From positions 496,001-560,000 of the forward strand of contig VTFK01000026.1 in assembly GCA_009617715.1 (NCBI GenBank): a DNA stretch of 64,000 nt, read 5' to 3'. Under the pieces are notes generated by a model, which was given only the letters and a program-made list of their open reading frames with translations, was not told the origin of the DNA and did no database searches. This document shows, one piece after another, positions 48,557 through 61,553 of the stretch; within the stretch, counting starts at the first letter, position 1; the number at the start of each line of letters is the position of its first letter. The position numbers and the translations under genes were made by a program. This stretch comes from Plectrocnemia conspersa (taxonomy: Eukaryota > Arthropoda > Insecta > Trichoptera > Polycentropodidae).

Positions 48557-51500
48557 TTATTCTTCAGCAGTTTGAGAAGCTACATCCAAAATTACCTCGA
48601 AGGCAAATGGTTGGAAGCTGTGACCCAGCCCTTCATAGAATTTGCTTTGGAACTCAACCCTGAAAATTATTAATCAATTATAATACTAATGTAAAATATA
48701 TTAAAAAAAACTATTAAAACAAATATTTATACCAATGCAAACGTAAAGTATGCAAGAAGGCCGAAAGACCTTCCATTAGTACTAAAATGCTTAAGGTAAG
48801 CGACGCCCATAAAGCAAAGGCTGCCCATGCGGCAAATCCACCTAACCATCCATCTTGTGTAACACCTATGAAACATATAATAATATTAGGCATAAATTGA
48901 ATATAATGAATACAAGACAATATAGTTCTATGTACCATTTTTCATCACCATATTCCATAGGACTTCAGCTAGTTGCGCATGGGCAAGTGATAAAGCCCAG
49001 AGTCGAAGGTACGAAGCTGTATGAGATACACTCCCAAGAACGTATTCGATGGTATGAATACCCTATAAAATATTTATAATGTAAGTTTCATATACAACAT
49101 AATTATGAACATATACATATGAATGTACATACCTGATGAATGTACATCTCAGCTACATCTTCTTCGTGTCCCTTGTTGGCTTCGGGAGGTGGTGCTTGAC
49201 TATTTGAACCAACATCACCATTCTCTCCATTGTGCATTGGTTGATGGTTCATCTATTGAAAAATATATAAAAATTATTAAAATAAACATTAATAAAATAC
49301 TAAAAGTGAAAAATAAATCATACATACCGTACGCAGTTTATTCTCCCTCATAATATAATAAGGTTTAGCAAACAACATTACGGGTACGCATAAAAGCGCA
49401 CAGACTACCAGCAGTTTTTGGATGCCCATTTGACCGGCATACATCACATCGGCACAGGGAATTCGTTTAGGATTTTCTTTCATCAATACCATGTTAATAA
49501 ACGTAATGAGAATTGAGGGTGCGCAATAAGGTGATACTTGTATGTATTCTAAAAATTATAGTTAATTACTATCATTTTAAAATGTGTGTATATACTTTTA
49601 AAATACAAACCTATCTCATTCGATCCGTGATTGTCAGGGTTTGGTCCATAGTTAGCCCATTTAGTAAATATCAACAACACCATATAGAAGAAAAGGAATG
49701 TCATAAACACAACTTGGGGAATGAATTCAAACCAAATGTTCAATTTCCTCTTGAAGTATCTAAAATGCAATACGAACTATTAATAAATTAAGAATTAGGA
49801 TTAAAAGTGGCATTTAATAAAATTTATATTACGTATGATTCCATAAAGACAGAGAAACCCCAAATAACATATGAATTACTCCAAGAATGATCGAAATCTT
49901 CATTTTGAATGCATTTTGGAAGATGATTTTATTATCTGCAAGCTGAAAATTAATGCTCCATATGTTCAATATGTATTTTAAATAATAGTCATATATATAT
50001 ATATATATATATATATACCTGCCAAACAGGATCCATGCCAATAGGATATGGAACTTGATAGTAATCTTTAGAATCAGGATTTAATTGCAAGTCCTTATTA
50101 GTCACAACGGTGCATGTGCTATAATTTATATTCCAATATGATCCGAATATATTCAAACTCTTAGAGAATATGTCATTGTAAATCAATCCAGTATACATAG
50201 AGAATACTCCCATTAGTAAAATAATGTAACGGCCCCCGAAGAATATATTCCAAATCTAAAAAGATTGACGTTATTGTAAAATTTAAAAATACAGTATACT
50301 GTATTTTTAATATATATATTAATTTGTTAACGTACTTCACTATCAGATTTCTTTGCAGCAAGAGGCTTCTCCTTCAACACCATCCACAGTCCAAAAAGTG
50401 CCATTAACAAACCATGTCCAAGATCACCAAACATGACAGCGAACAAAAATGGGAATGTAATGATGGTGTAAGGAGCTGCAAATAAATATACATGTAAATT
50501 AAATAAGGGTAGCATATTAACAGATTCGATTTGAAATTGCCATCAACCTGGATTGACTTCACGATAAGTAGCAACGCCGTAAGCATTAATCAATGTCTGG
50601 AAAGCACTTGTAAACTTGTTTGTTCGATTATAAGTCGGTGGATCTTCAAACGTCTCCATCCGATTCAATATCGGAGGCACAGAGCTTCCGCTGCGTTCCT
50701 AAATATATAGATAATAAGTATTGTTCTTTTGAAAAGTTAATCAAATACATAAATTAAACTAACCGTTCCTCGTCTCAATGCAAGTTGAATCGTTTCAAGA
50801 TCGAGGGCTGGAACCCAGCACTCGGCAATCAAGCATTTTTGAGTAACGTCTAAATTGAACAAATTTAGCGTGTGATAGATTGCTTTTATCTTGCGAACTT
50901 TCACAAACCACTTGACGATATTCTTAGCGGCAGCAACTAAAACTCTATGACGATGATCTTGCGTTTGGCCGAGAACCTACAATATATGAAGATTTTAGCA
51001 ATATGCAGTTGAATATTTTGACAATGTATAAAATAAATTATTTACAGTATTTAAGTCCTCGATGCGTGTCATTACACCCATTGCCATTTCGCGCCTGTCG
51101 GCAGGCGCCTCTGGGCACGGATAAAGAGTGGCCCGGAAGCCCTCGCAAATTTTCTTCACCCTCGTCTTCAACTGATCGCCTTGGAAAAATATGATGAATA
51201 CCGACTTGTAAACTTGATCGCCCTAAAATTGTTAAAATTTAATTACAAACAAACTTAAATTGAAATATCTGGTCAAATTTATTGAATCGTGCCGTGGACG
51301 GGTCCTCCAACGGTGTTTCGATTTCTGCTTGCCGCAAGAATACATTTCCTCTGCATGCTCGCCATAACATGCGTTCAAATGCGGGAATCCGTTCACGCAG
51401 AATCACACCGGCGACGAAGCTATGTATATGAAGAAGAATATTAATATAACAATCTTAGGATTATTGTTCATAAGATAGCTAGGTAAAGAGTAAAAAGGTA

Positions 51501-54500
51501 ATGCTCTACCAATTATTAGTTAAAATTAAAAAAAATATGGTAAAATTTAAAATTCAGCTAAAGGTATTACAATAATAAATTATAAGTAAAATATTTATAA
51601 GTAACTCTGCATGCAATTACATATATAAAAATATTAATAAATATGAAAATGAATGCAAAATTTAGTAAATACACATCAATTTGATAGGTAGAGCATCACT
51701 ATTGTATATTGTTGGCTTAGTTTTAACCTTAGGTATCCAATATTCTCATTAACATTTATATTCTTTTATATTTGGATTCCATTTGTTTTAACAATGCTTT
51801 ATTTTATTCAATAGTTATAAAAATGAGTCCTTTTAATAATCCAAATTTAAAGAAAAAGTATTGTCAATGACAATATAAGTTACGTGAGGTTATTAATAAG
51901 CCAAAGTAATGAATATATACAACGTATTAAAAATCCATGCATTTTTACACTTTATACATACACGAACAATTTACCATAATATTTTTTTTATACTGCGACT
52001 CAATCACGGTAATAAATATACAAAATTGTTAATACACATTTATTTTATTATGTATTAAAAATCAAAATGCATACTGTACATATGTACGTATATAATACAC
52101 AGCTCTGATGTCCCCCACTTGTAATCATTAAGAAAACGTTAAAAATAATAGACATGCAACTAAATAATCAGGAAATAATATACAATGACATAGTATGCCA
52201 ACAACGATCAACGTTCACTCTAGCAAATTTACTGACCAGGGAAGAAAATCCAGTTGATCCGATTGTTTGTCCCGTGGACTAAATGATATAATTATATTCT
52301 TAATTCAACCATCATTCAATGAAAGATTATTATATTACTATGAAATTATTATAATTTCTTTATAAAAGCAAAATGTACGTATATAAAGTAAAATAATACC
52401 GTACTAAAATTTTCCACAAAAATAAAATACCTCAACATACATGTAAAAAAGTACAAGCTGACTTAATGTTTCTTTTTTTGACTACTTATCTATAGTTTTT
52501 TGTTATATGTAGTTGTTTTTATTAGCCAAAACCTTGGGTTTATATCAATTCAACGTGTACATCGTACAAGGGTAAGTTAAATGAATACCTTAAGAATGCA
52601 AAAAATAATTCAAAACACAGCTCCATTGTCCTGTGAATTGAAAGAATGGTCGATAGCTGACTGAAATAACCATAAATGCAACATAAATGCACAGCAGTAG
52701 CTTAACGTTGCGGCAGCACTTGGTGGACCAGAGCTCTATCATTCAGTATTTTTTAAAGTGAAATGAAATTCTTCAAGATTCTTGGACGAATGAAAGGTTA
52801 ATGTGGCTATGCAGGTCTATCGCTACGGCAAGTAGGTGTACTAAAAATATTTTAAATGGCATAAGTTCTGTAGCAAACTCTTCTCAGCTAAGTAGTGACA
52901 CCAGGATCTATTAGAGCTCTTGAAGGCATTGTGAAGGAAAATCGTTAACAATATGTTTATATTTCCAAGGAAAAATTGTTAATTCATATAAAATCTGGGT
53001 TTTGCCAAAATAATTATGCAAAACTATGCTCTCTTTTCGGATAAAAAGGGGTAATTTTGGAGCACTAAATGCACAGGAGGAACATTTGTTATTAGTACAA
53101 TATATGAATATCTTAAGAATTATCTTCGAAAACCATGTAGACTTCTGAGTACAGGTGTTATGTGTCAGTAAGACAATGCTCGACCCGATACTGCTCGTTC
53201 AACGATTTTAACGATCCAAAAGCTATGCCTGCCAATTTTTTCTAAAATAATCCGTGTACTTTTTAAATTCTGGAAAACACATATTGGAGTCATATTAGGG
53301 CAATTTGTAGCATTTTCATTAAAAAAATTAGGATAAAAATATATAGAGGTGTTTCATTTGACACATTTGTAAATGTATATAATTATATATACTATTTATG
53401 ATATAAATAAATAAAATATATATACGATAACTGAAAATATTTTAAAATCAAAATTATAAATAAAAAAAAACTAATGTTGCAGTTGAAATTAGTATGTAAT
53501 ATTACGTATAAATTAAGTTATTCTACCTTTGTGAAAAATTTTTGCTATACACATAATTAAGCGCATATCGTTTTATTATTGTGCGTGTATGTGTTCTTTA
53601 GATTAAAATTATATTGATTGTTAAAATCGGTTAATATGATAATATATGTATGTAATTCAAACACCATTAACACCCACACCACATTAGTTCAAAGCTATTA
53701 GCGATTTGAATAAAAATACACACAGTAAAACATATTTAAACAGTTGATAGTTAATTGAAATATTGCCAGTTGTGTGCGAGTGACGCGTGTTCACTGTGTG
53801 TAGAATCAAATCACAGGAGAAGACGACATAGTTTGCAATGTTAATTTATTTAGAGAGCGTTTAACGTAAAATACATGTTTGATACATACCCAAGTTGCAC
53901 AGGTCCAAAGTTTCTTTGCGTTTCGTCACTAATAAGCGCCCGCGTCATCGACTCGGTGGTATTGTGCCCACCCTCGTGCTGACACACAACACAAACAACA
54001 AATTACAACACAAATCCCCTCAATCAAGAAGTTTAATCACCGACATTGTATTGTTATATATATTATGTATATTAAAAGCGATAAAGCTATGTCTATATCT
54101 CATTATGATCCATATATAGTATATAACACAATAGCACTACTGATGCAATGTGGTTTTGTGTGAAACGTATGGGCATATTAAAAAATATTTCGATATTCTA
54201 CAGGAGTCACCATCATTACAAATAACTGATCACGTTATCAGCATGTATGTTAAAATAAATGAAAAACAAAGATGATTCAAAAGACACTTGTTTTGTAAAA
54301 TAAAATATTAAGTATCTTTTCATCCATCCTTTAATGACAAATATGAATATATAACTGGAGATGAGTTTTGACTAGCAATGATAATAATACATCTAACTGC
54401 AGACATCACAAGCATTATGAATGACATGCATAGAAGAATCAATGTTGTACTAAGAATAAGTTGTTGTTTAGAGTAAAGTGAAAGCAAATACATAATATAT

Positions 54501-57500
54501 TAATATAACACCACTTTTAACAAGTTAACAAAATCAAATGTTAATTAAAAAAATAAAAGCAAATCACCACTTTTCTTAATGAAAATCGTTTGGGACATCA
54601 GCTGAAATTTTAACTAGTACTTACTTTGTATATTTAAACAGTTTTCTATGATTGAAAACATTTGCACTAATGACAACAGAGAAGTTAAGTTTTATTAGAT
54701 CGAATACACACTCAGGCAGCACACAAAACTAAACAAACAATTATCAGTTATGTTAGCGTTTAATTAATTTGATTTATATGTTATGCTTGAAGGTACAAAT
54801 ATTAATGTAATCTTAACTGTTATTCATATTTTTTTACGACAGCGTATACAGCAATTTATGTCACATTGTTTATCTGCATATTTATCAGTATGTGTGTGTA
54901 AGGATTTTGAAGTAATCTGCGTCGATAATCTCATTTTAATAAGAATAAATTCAAGGGAGGGAAACGACGTAGAGCGTTAGAGAGTGCAATCCAACAGGGA
55001 GAACACAAGGGACGTGGCTTGCCTGAGTGGTGAGCGGTACTGATCCGTGTCTAGGTCGCAGTACAATTGCTGTAACAATAACGGAATTACAAAAGACGTA
55101 TTCTTCAGCTATTTGAAACTACCACAGATGAATCGTCGGCGACGATATCGGCTGTTTAACTGAAGTATCGTCCACTAAATTACAAATTGGGACATTATAA
55201 TTTGACGTTAATAATCATACCCTAACTTAAGAGCTTGCCCCCCAGCGCGCAGGCCCTCCTCACCTAGTAACGTAACTTGTTCTTCTTCACGCGAAGGATC
55301 AGCCATCTTGGAGAACATTTTTTTAAAACGTTTATATATGCACATATATGATGAACATTTAGAAAATCATGAAATGAATAATGTTTCTCTCTCGTGAATT
55401 ATTATGGAATATCAAAAAAACAAATTAATTACACAATATATAACATACTGGAACACTTATAAACACGAAGACCGACTGGAACACGTTATCAACAAATATA
55501 AAGCCGACACCTTTCGATGTGCATTAATAGCGATATGTTAAGAATATTTAGTTTAAAATATTAATGCTTTTGAATTCTTTCATACTATAGATAATACAAC
55601 ATTAATTCATTCCAAAAACTGTATGGGAAAATTATTTCAGCGATCAAAAGCTTATAAAAAGAAGATGAATATACGCTATTAACAAAATCAGTAATGTAGC
55701 AATATGGAGACCCCGCATCTTTTAAAAAGTGATGAAATTATGATATTTTAATATAAAAACGAATTTAAATTAATGAAATCGACAACATTACATTGGTTAT
55801 GTATTTCGCAGAATACTTACCGATTGATTTAATTAAGATCAATATATTTATTGCCCATAAGAATATATCGATAATGCGTTTAAAAACTATGAGGTGATTA
55901 AATTGCAATAAATTATTTCGACTCGCTATTTAAATGATGTCAAAAATCAAATTCTATCATCGATAATGTGATACTTCAAAGCATATTACCTCGTCGAAGA
56001 AAACTTGCGTCTTACGCAAAATATGCTTCAGCTCAGTCAACTCGAGAAAGTTTCTCTTCAAAGCTTCGGCGTTTTGGTTTACTTCGCGTAGTTCATTTTC
56101 TAATTTTTCAAAAGTGGCCTTTAAAATAATAAAATTAGTACAAAAACAACAATGTATTTAAATTATTAGATTATAAATTTTAGAGCACCTCAAGATCGAT
56201 CATCTCACGTGGCTGCGGAGCCTCCGGATTATCACCAGTATCCAGCAAGGGTATATCGTCCTTCCTGATCTCTTTCTCCAAATATCTGAGTTTCCTCTCC
56301 ATTTCGTCGCATCTTCGAACTTCGTTGACAAACTTGCGTTGAAAAGCATTCACATCGGGATTTAACTGCAGATTATAAAAAGGCAATAAAACAAATTATA
56401 TTATATATAAAGATTTAAATGCGTGCAAGCGTAAAATTTGTGATAAAACATTATTTTTACATACTATGCATAAATTTCACGAAACTGAGAACAATTAATT
56501 AATTACATGGTAAAGAACACAATTAGCATATCAGTGGCTTTGTGTGTAAATTGGCTAACTTTACTAGAAAGACAGGTTAATTTGTGGTAACTTCTATCTT
56601 CTGTTCTGTTCTTTTCACATGCAAATTTTCGTCCATCTATCTACATATACTTTATTTTCTAAACATTCTGAATGAACTAATTATATTGCTGCAGTAAGCA
56701 TTTTCTCCCAAACATTGAAGATAAGTTGCCGTTAAATATTTAAAAATTTACTTTTACTTTCTAAAATTAGAAGCTAGGAAGTATCTAGGTATTGGTATAC
56801 CGTTTACAGAAATAAGGATCACTCACGGATTTCCCACAAAGTGGAAGATTCTGCTATCTGCAGTATCCATAAAAATAATCAACGTGTGAAGCAATGCATT
56901 AACACAGAATTGGTAAAATTTACCCGACATTCTTAAAAGCTTGAATTAAAGTGGTCTTAAAATGTTTTAATATAAGATTAGGAGCTTCAACAGGAACATT
57001 TTATGAATGAGTTTTTCAATAAGCTCAAATTCCTTTGTGAGGTAAGAACAACATTTGTGGAGAAATCCAAACGATAGAGCCTGGTGCCAGGTCTGTTGCA
57101 TACAGTTATGGAAAGCGTCATTGAAAGAGTTTGTATTTGTAAAGGTAAAAATAGGAGGCATTTACAAAATATTATATTTCATGTAAAATAATCTCCACAC
57201 TATGTAAAAGATAAATTAATTTTTTTTTTGAAAATACGAATAGTTAGCTATTTTTAAAATGTTCTTCGATCACTAGCCAACCGCAAAGCCCCTGGAAACG
57301 ATTCCATCCCTAGTAAAGCTTTCAAAATCTTTCCTCCTAGCGCTATCAGTTTTTTTCTTAATATCATAAACGCATCATTTAACTGTCTGTATTTTTCCAA
57401 CAGTTTGGAAACAAGCTAATGTGATAGTTCTGAAAACCCGGTACCGATTAACTCTTCCCGCGAGCTATCGACCCATAAGCCTCCTACCGTCGCGAGTAAA

Positions 57501-59728
57501 ATATTTGAAAGGCTTATCCAACGTAGATTATTAAAACATGTAATAGAAAATAAAATATTACCCAATGAACAGTTCGGTTTTAGAACGGAACACTTTCGGC
57601 TACGCAGCAGCTGCATAGAGTTGTGAACCACATCCAGTCGGGCTTTAATAAAAAAATGACAACAGGAGCAGTATTTTTGGATATAGCCAAAGCGTTTGAC
57701 AAAGTATACCATGATGGTATACTATTTAAACTTATAAAATACAAATTTCCATCTGAACTGGTCAAAATAATTGAATCTTTTCTTAAAAATAGAACCTTTA
57801 AAATTAAATTGGAAAACCATCTATCGAGTCCGAGACCTATTCTGGCAGGCGTTCCGCAGGGATCAATTCTGGGTCCATTATTATTTACAATTTTTACTAG
57901 CGACTTTCCCTCCAAGCCATATAAAAAAAGTAATTACTGCCCTATTCGCGGATGATACCGCCATTTTATGCTCTTATAAAAACCCCCATCGTGCAATAAT
58001 TCATCTTCAAAACAAACTCAACACTATTCAAAAGTGGTTCGATAAGTGGCTAATAACAGCAAATCCCAACAAAGCGTCGCTGTAATGTTTAATCGCAGAA
58101 GAAAACACGCTTATGCTAATAATAATCTCTCTAAATTAAAAATGTACGATAAAAGCCTCGAATGGCAAAATTCTGCCAAATACTTAGGATTAACTCTGGA
58201 CTCCAAATTAACATGGAAATCCCATATAAATAACATAACTTCAAGAGTCAAAACAACTCGTGCTCGTCTATATCCATTATTAAACAGAAAGAGCAAACTA
58301 AATGTAAAAAAAAAACAAACTGCTCCTGTACAAATCGATCATCCGACCAGTTATTTCATATGCCTCCCCGTCTGGGGTGGTATATAGTCGTAATTATTCG
58401 AAATCACTACAAACGCAACAAAATATTGCGCTAAGAATGGCGACAAATGCCCAATGGTTTGTCCGAAACTCAAATATACACAAAGATTTAAAAAAATAGA
58501 CACTTTACGCGATTATTTCGATAAACTTAAAGTAAATTACCATGACAGAAACAAAAATCATTCTAACCCATTAGTTAAAAACCTTAATAAGGTAACATGA
58601 ATATTTGTAAAAAAAAGTGCTAGCTAACGTAATAAGAAACAACTTTTTTTTTTTTTTTTTTACTTTTTTTTTTTTTGTTTGTCCTAAAAATAAATAAATA
58701 AAAGTGAGAACCAATTAATAGATACCCAGGTAAATGGCTTTGGCCAGGAACTGGTAAAAATAAATATTAGACACTGTAAAAATGTTAAGTGTCTTTTGGC
58801 ACACTAGAAACTAATGTGTGGAACTACAGGGAAAAAATAAAATAAAAATAATATAATTAACCCATGACTTTTCCTATATGTTTTAAAATGATTATGTTTT
58901 TTTATACCATATATATTTTTGTTTTTTAATAATAATTACATACAATGAAACTATCTAGAAATAAGGAAGAGGGGATTTTAAAGATTTTTCTTAAGAATTG
59001 TATGTATTTTGCACTATATCACCTTAATTAAGGGCAAGTTTCTTGTAATTTGTCGCTTTCAGTGACAATGTGAGATTTTCATTGCATATGTAGCCATTTA
59101 TTTAAAATATTGTTTACTCTATAATTACAACATTACAATTTTAAGATCGCTGATTAAATATGTAAACAGTGTTTTAAGTGTGGAATTTGGCATTTCAATA
59201 CTCAGGTCAAGGTTTTAAGTTCATATATGGTACGGTCGACACAGTGTAAAATGATTTTAGCATACACAAGTATGTTTTATCTAATGACAAAGATAAATGA
59301 TATATTCATATGCAAATTTTGGGCTTTGTCTAAAAACATTTTTAAGGAAATGAGTTATTGACATAATTTTTCGAAGATAAAGATGAAGAACGCGAGCGAA
59401 TAACTAATCGATAAGATAGCTAGTTTGAAGCGCAATTCAATTGTTACGGCAAAAAAGAAAATGTATAGGATATAAATTAGATTGAGGCCTTTGTCAGTTC
59501 GATTGTATTGTATTGATTTTTTGTGCGAATAGAACGGATTTGCGAACAGTACGAACGTAAGCGGCCGATGGGAATAGCCAACAGTGGTGGGAGAAGACAA
59601 TAGTGACTCACGTCCCGGAACTGAACGAGTCCCAGTTCTCCCAGTTCTGACACGCAGGCGTACGCTGCTTCGCTCTGCAAGAAGAGCTGACACAGGGTCA
59701 TCTCCTCGCTTCGAAATAGGGACCCCAT
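48557..59728 (-). CDS. Vha100-1: V-ATPase V0 subunit a (116 kDa), Vha100-1 type
   Basis: Seventeen exons: 59,612-59,728; 56,189-56,365; 55,990-56,118; 55,221-55,306 (or alternative 53,890-53,978); 51,293-51,419; 51,046-51,222; 50,764-50,976; 50,548-50,698; 50,336-50,475; 50,019-50,255; 49,833-49,942; 49,611-49,759; 49,328-49,548; 49,133-49,252; 48,936-49,062; 48,733-48,865; 48,557-48,659. They join in phase to 838 residues (839 with the alternative). The subunit holds the half-channels through which protons reach the c-ring. The cytosolic N-terminal half starts [16 protein letters not shown] and has the coiled-coil stretch ([17 protein letters not shown]). Membrane helices begin at [33 protein letters not shown] carries the essential channel arginine, and [18 protein letters not shown] ends the helical part. 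The in-frame upstream ATG at 59,923 is ignored because the family starts at MGSLFR. AATAAA lies at 48,433-48,438. The intron after exon 5 has a GC donor. Confidence 0.97.
52237..52278 (-). CDS. Vha100-1: Possible 42-nt cassette exon of Vha100-1
   Basis: Between exon 4b and exon 5, an acceptor (CATTTAG) and donor (CTGGTCAGT) bound 42 bases. Entered in phase 2, as after 4a or 4b, they read [13 protein letters not shown] and exit in phase 2, so they would insert 14 residues without disturbing the frame. The composition looks coding amid AT-rich intron. I cannot recall a matching family exon, so this stays a candidate. Confidence 0.4.
52640..53270 (+). pseudogene. Second mariner-type transposase relic, in a Vha100-1 intron
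   Basis: Plus-strand reading near 53,170-53,215 gives [18 protein letters not shown], matching the mariner block DNARPHTA around the second catalytic aspartate. The upstream sequence is too decayed to align by eye. Intron 4 of Vha100-1 hosts it in antisense. Confidence 0.55.
53890..53978 (-). CDS. Vha100-1: Vha100-1 exon 4b (alternative to 4a)
   Basis: Bounded by a good acceptor (TGTGTGTCAG) and donor (GGGTATGT), it encodes [20 protein letters not shown] followed by [10 protein letters not shown]: 29 codons plus two bases, phase 0 to phase 2, exactly as exon 4a. Both end with LG before the conserved FVAGVI. Using both together would break the frame (exit phase 2 into entry phase 0), so the two must be mutually exclusive in a productive mRNA. 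Confidence 0.85.
55221..55306 (-). CDS. Vha100-1: Vha100-1 exon 4a (alternative)
   Basis: Encodes [20 protein letters not shown] then AGGQALKLG, 28 codons plus two bases, entering in phase 0 and leaving in phase 2 before FVAGVI of exon 5. This is the form familiar from Drosophila Vha100-1. It sits in the N-terminal cytosolic domain just after the coiled coil. Exon 4b has identical phases and the same LG ending, so one probably replaces the other. Confidence 0.85.
57255..58770 (+). pseudogene. Jockey-type LINE, 5'-truncated, in Vha100-1 intron 1
   Basis: The reverse-transcriptase domain is readable over about 1.2 kb on the plus strand with several frame changes: [19 protein letters not shown] near 57,275, [45 protein letters not shown] near 57,670, [13 protein letters not shown] near 57,850, the catalytic FADDTAIL near 57,950 and [20 protein letters not shown] near 58,170. 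Frameshifts near 57,400 and 57,935 and later stops make it dead. A T-run and AAATAAATAAATAAAAG near 58,690 precede the 3' tail seen again at 14,040. It lies antisense to its host gene. Confidence 0.9.
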
Positions 59729-61553
59729 GGCGCCGGCTGTCGCTCGACCGACGGACCACTGACAGACCCCCGTCACTCCAGTGATGCCAGTTGCGAAGCG
59801 ATCAATACGGAACTTAACAGAGTTGCCATTCGTTAAAATTGTATGCAATATTAACCCGCTGGGCAGTATGGCCGCACGTATGCGGCGACACTCAATGGGT
59901 CCAGATAGAGTATCGCCGCGCATACGCGTCCACGACCATTTTAGTCGATTTTTTTATTTTATGTTTGTAAATTCGATTTATTTATTATTTATCATAACGA
60001 TACTATTTATTATTAGTAATATTTCGATAATAAAATTATAATAATTATTAGTATTTAGTATGTGAAAAAATCGTAAAAATTGCGAATATTACGTATGCGC
60101 TATTTTATTTATATTTTTTAGATTTTTGTAATGTCGATCAATTATTTATTAATCTCGGTAGTACATATCAATGATAGTTGGATATCAATGATATCTGGAT
60201 ATCATTTATTTATAGTGAAAAAAAATAGTATAATAGATGTACACGATCTAAATTCATTGTATGTGATTCTTGGAATTGATACCATCAGGATCACGGATGT
60301 TCTTTGAAGATTCCAGGCCTAAAATGGAAGTAAATATCGTATTCAAGATTTTAAAAATAATTACAGAAATAAATTTCAAAAAAATCATATCAGTTTTGTC
60401 AACTCTGGTGTTCGTAAGTAAAAAAATTAAAAAAAGGTGTGAATGAAGTCATATTATACCTATATTTTTTTGTGAACGCGTCTTTTGGCTAGTCAACTTT
60501 TCACTGCGATCACTTTGTAAAGGCCAGTTGGGTCAATATGCGAGGTATAAGGAACGGTGTACAATCTCATATTTCAAATATTAATCCAAAAGCGTTTTTC
60601 ATTTCATATATCTGTCATTCTTTGAATCTAGTCACTGTTGATGGTATAAAAGAAGCAATTGAAATTGTAATTACTTTTTCAATCATCCAAACTGTTTTTT
60701 TATCGGGATCAACAAAGCGTTGGCAAAGTTTACGGTCCATGAGCTTTAAAATAACGGTGAGATTATTGAGTAATACTAAGTAGGAAAGCCATATAAACAG
60801 TGGCGTAACTAGGGTATGTGCACTTGCAGCAACTGTAATATAAAAACGACAGATTTTCTCGTGTCTCGCAAATGCGAAGATTTTTTCGACACATGTGTTT
60901 TAGAGGCAAAAACTTTTGTAACATATGTAGATTTGAAAGACGATCTTAATCTTGGGATAAAAAAATGCATTAGAAAAAAAATATTTGACGAAAAGTCATC
61001 TTCACCCGAGGCTTTTGATCCGAATCGCAAAATTCCTCACTAGTAACCGTATTGATGTAGCAAAACGTTGATGTTAACTTTCGTTATCGTTAGGGACAAA
61101 TGCAAAAAATGTTCATAATCATCGTTTTTTAAATGTGGCGTTGAACTTCTTAGCAAGTGTTATATTTCATTATAAAAACAAATTTAATATTTTTTTAATC
61201 TATAATATTAATTAAAAAAAGTAGATATCTCTTAATACTTTCACCACAGATGGCTTCTATAGAAGTCAAAAGTATTTTTTTAAAAAATATGGCATAAATA
61301 GGTGCCCCTCATATATTAACAAATTTCGAAATAGCGCGCAAAAATATCAGCCGCGGTGAAATGATTAAAATCAACTTTGAAATAATGGTCAAAATTTATA
61401 TTAGGACCAATTATTTTTAAGTAAAACACCTGAGCTGTCATTTTGACAGCCGTGTAAAATATCATTTATTATAATATATGTATATCATTTTATTATTAAA
61501 ATATCATTTTTTTATTTAATTTATTTTATAAATAATCATTATACACATTAAGT
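59729..61553. promoter_or_regulatory. Divergent region between Vha100-1 and the XLF gene, with a hAT relic
   Basis: Both promoters should lie in this 1.8 kb. GC-rich DNA extends to about 59,935 above the Vha100-1 start, including the quasi-palindrome GCCGCACGTATGCGGC at 59,872-59,887. The middle holds a hAT-type fragment. A short hairpin GCTGTCATTTTGACAGC lies near 61,433-61,452, about 100 bp before the XLF start. No core promoter element could be assigned confidently. Confidence 0.4.
60538..60800 (+). pseudogene. hAT-type (ZMYM1/zaphod-like) transposase fragment
   Basis: An 81-residue open frame contains NPKAFFISYICHSLNLV and, about 25 residues on, FLSGSTKRWQSLR. These match the order NPRAFFVPCxxHSLNL and SxSTxRW of hAT-derived transposases of the zinc-finger MYM-type 1-like group, as I know them. 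It is truncated at both sides. The following CAGTGGCGTAACTAGGG at 60,800 is a terminus common among insect hAT-like elements and starts another 75-codon frame of unclear nature. Confidence 0.6.

Noticed and set aside
59477..59923. N-terminal extension of Vha100-1 from the in-frame ATG at 59,923
   Set aside because: The frame is open by chance through GC-rich leader; family members begin at [10 protein letters not shown], so the extension has no support.
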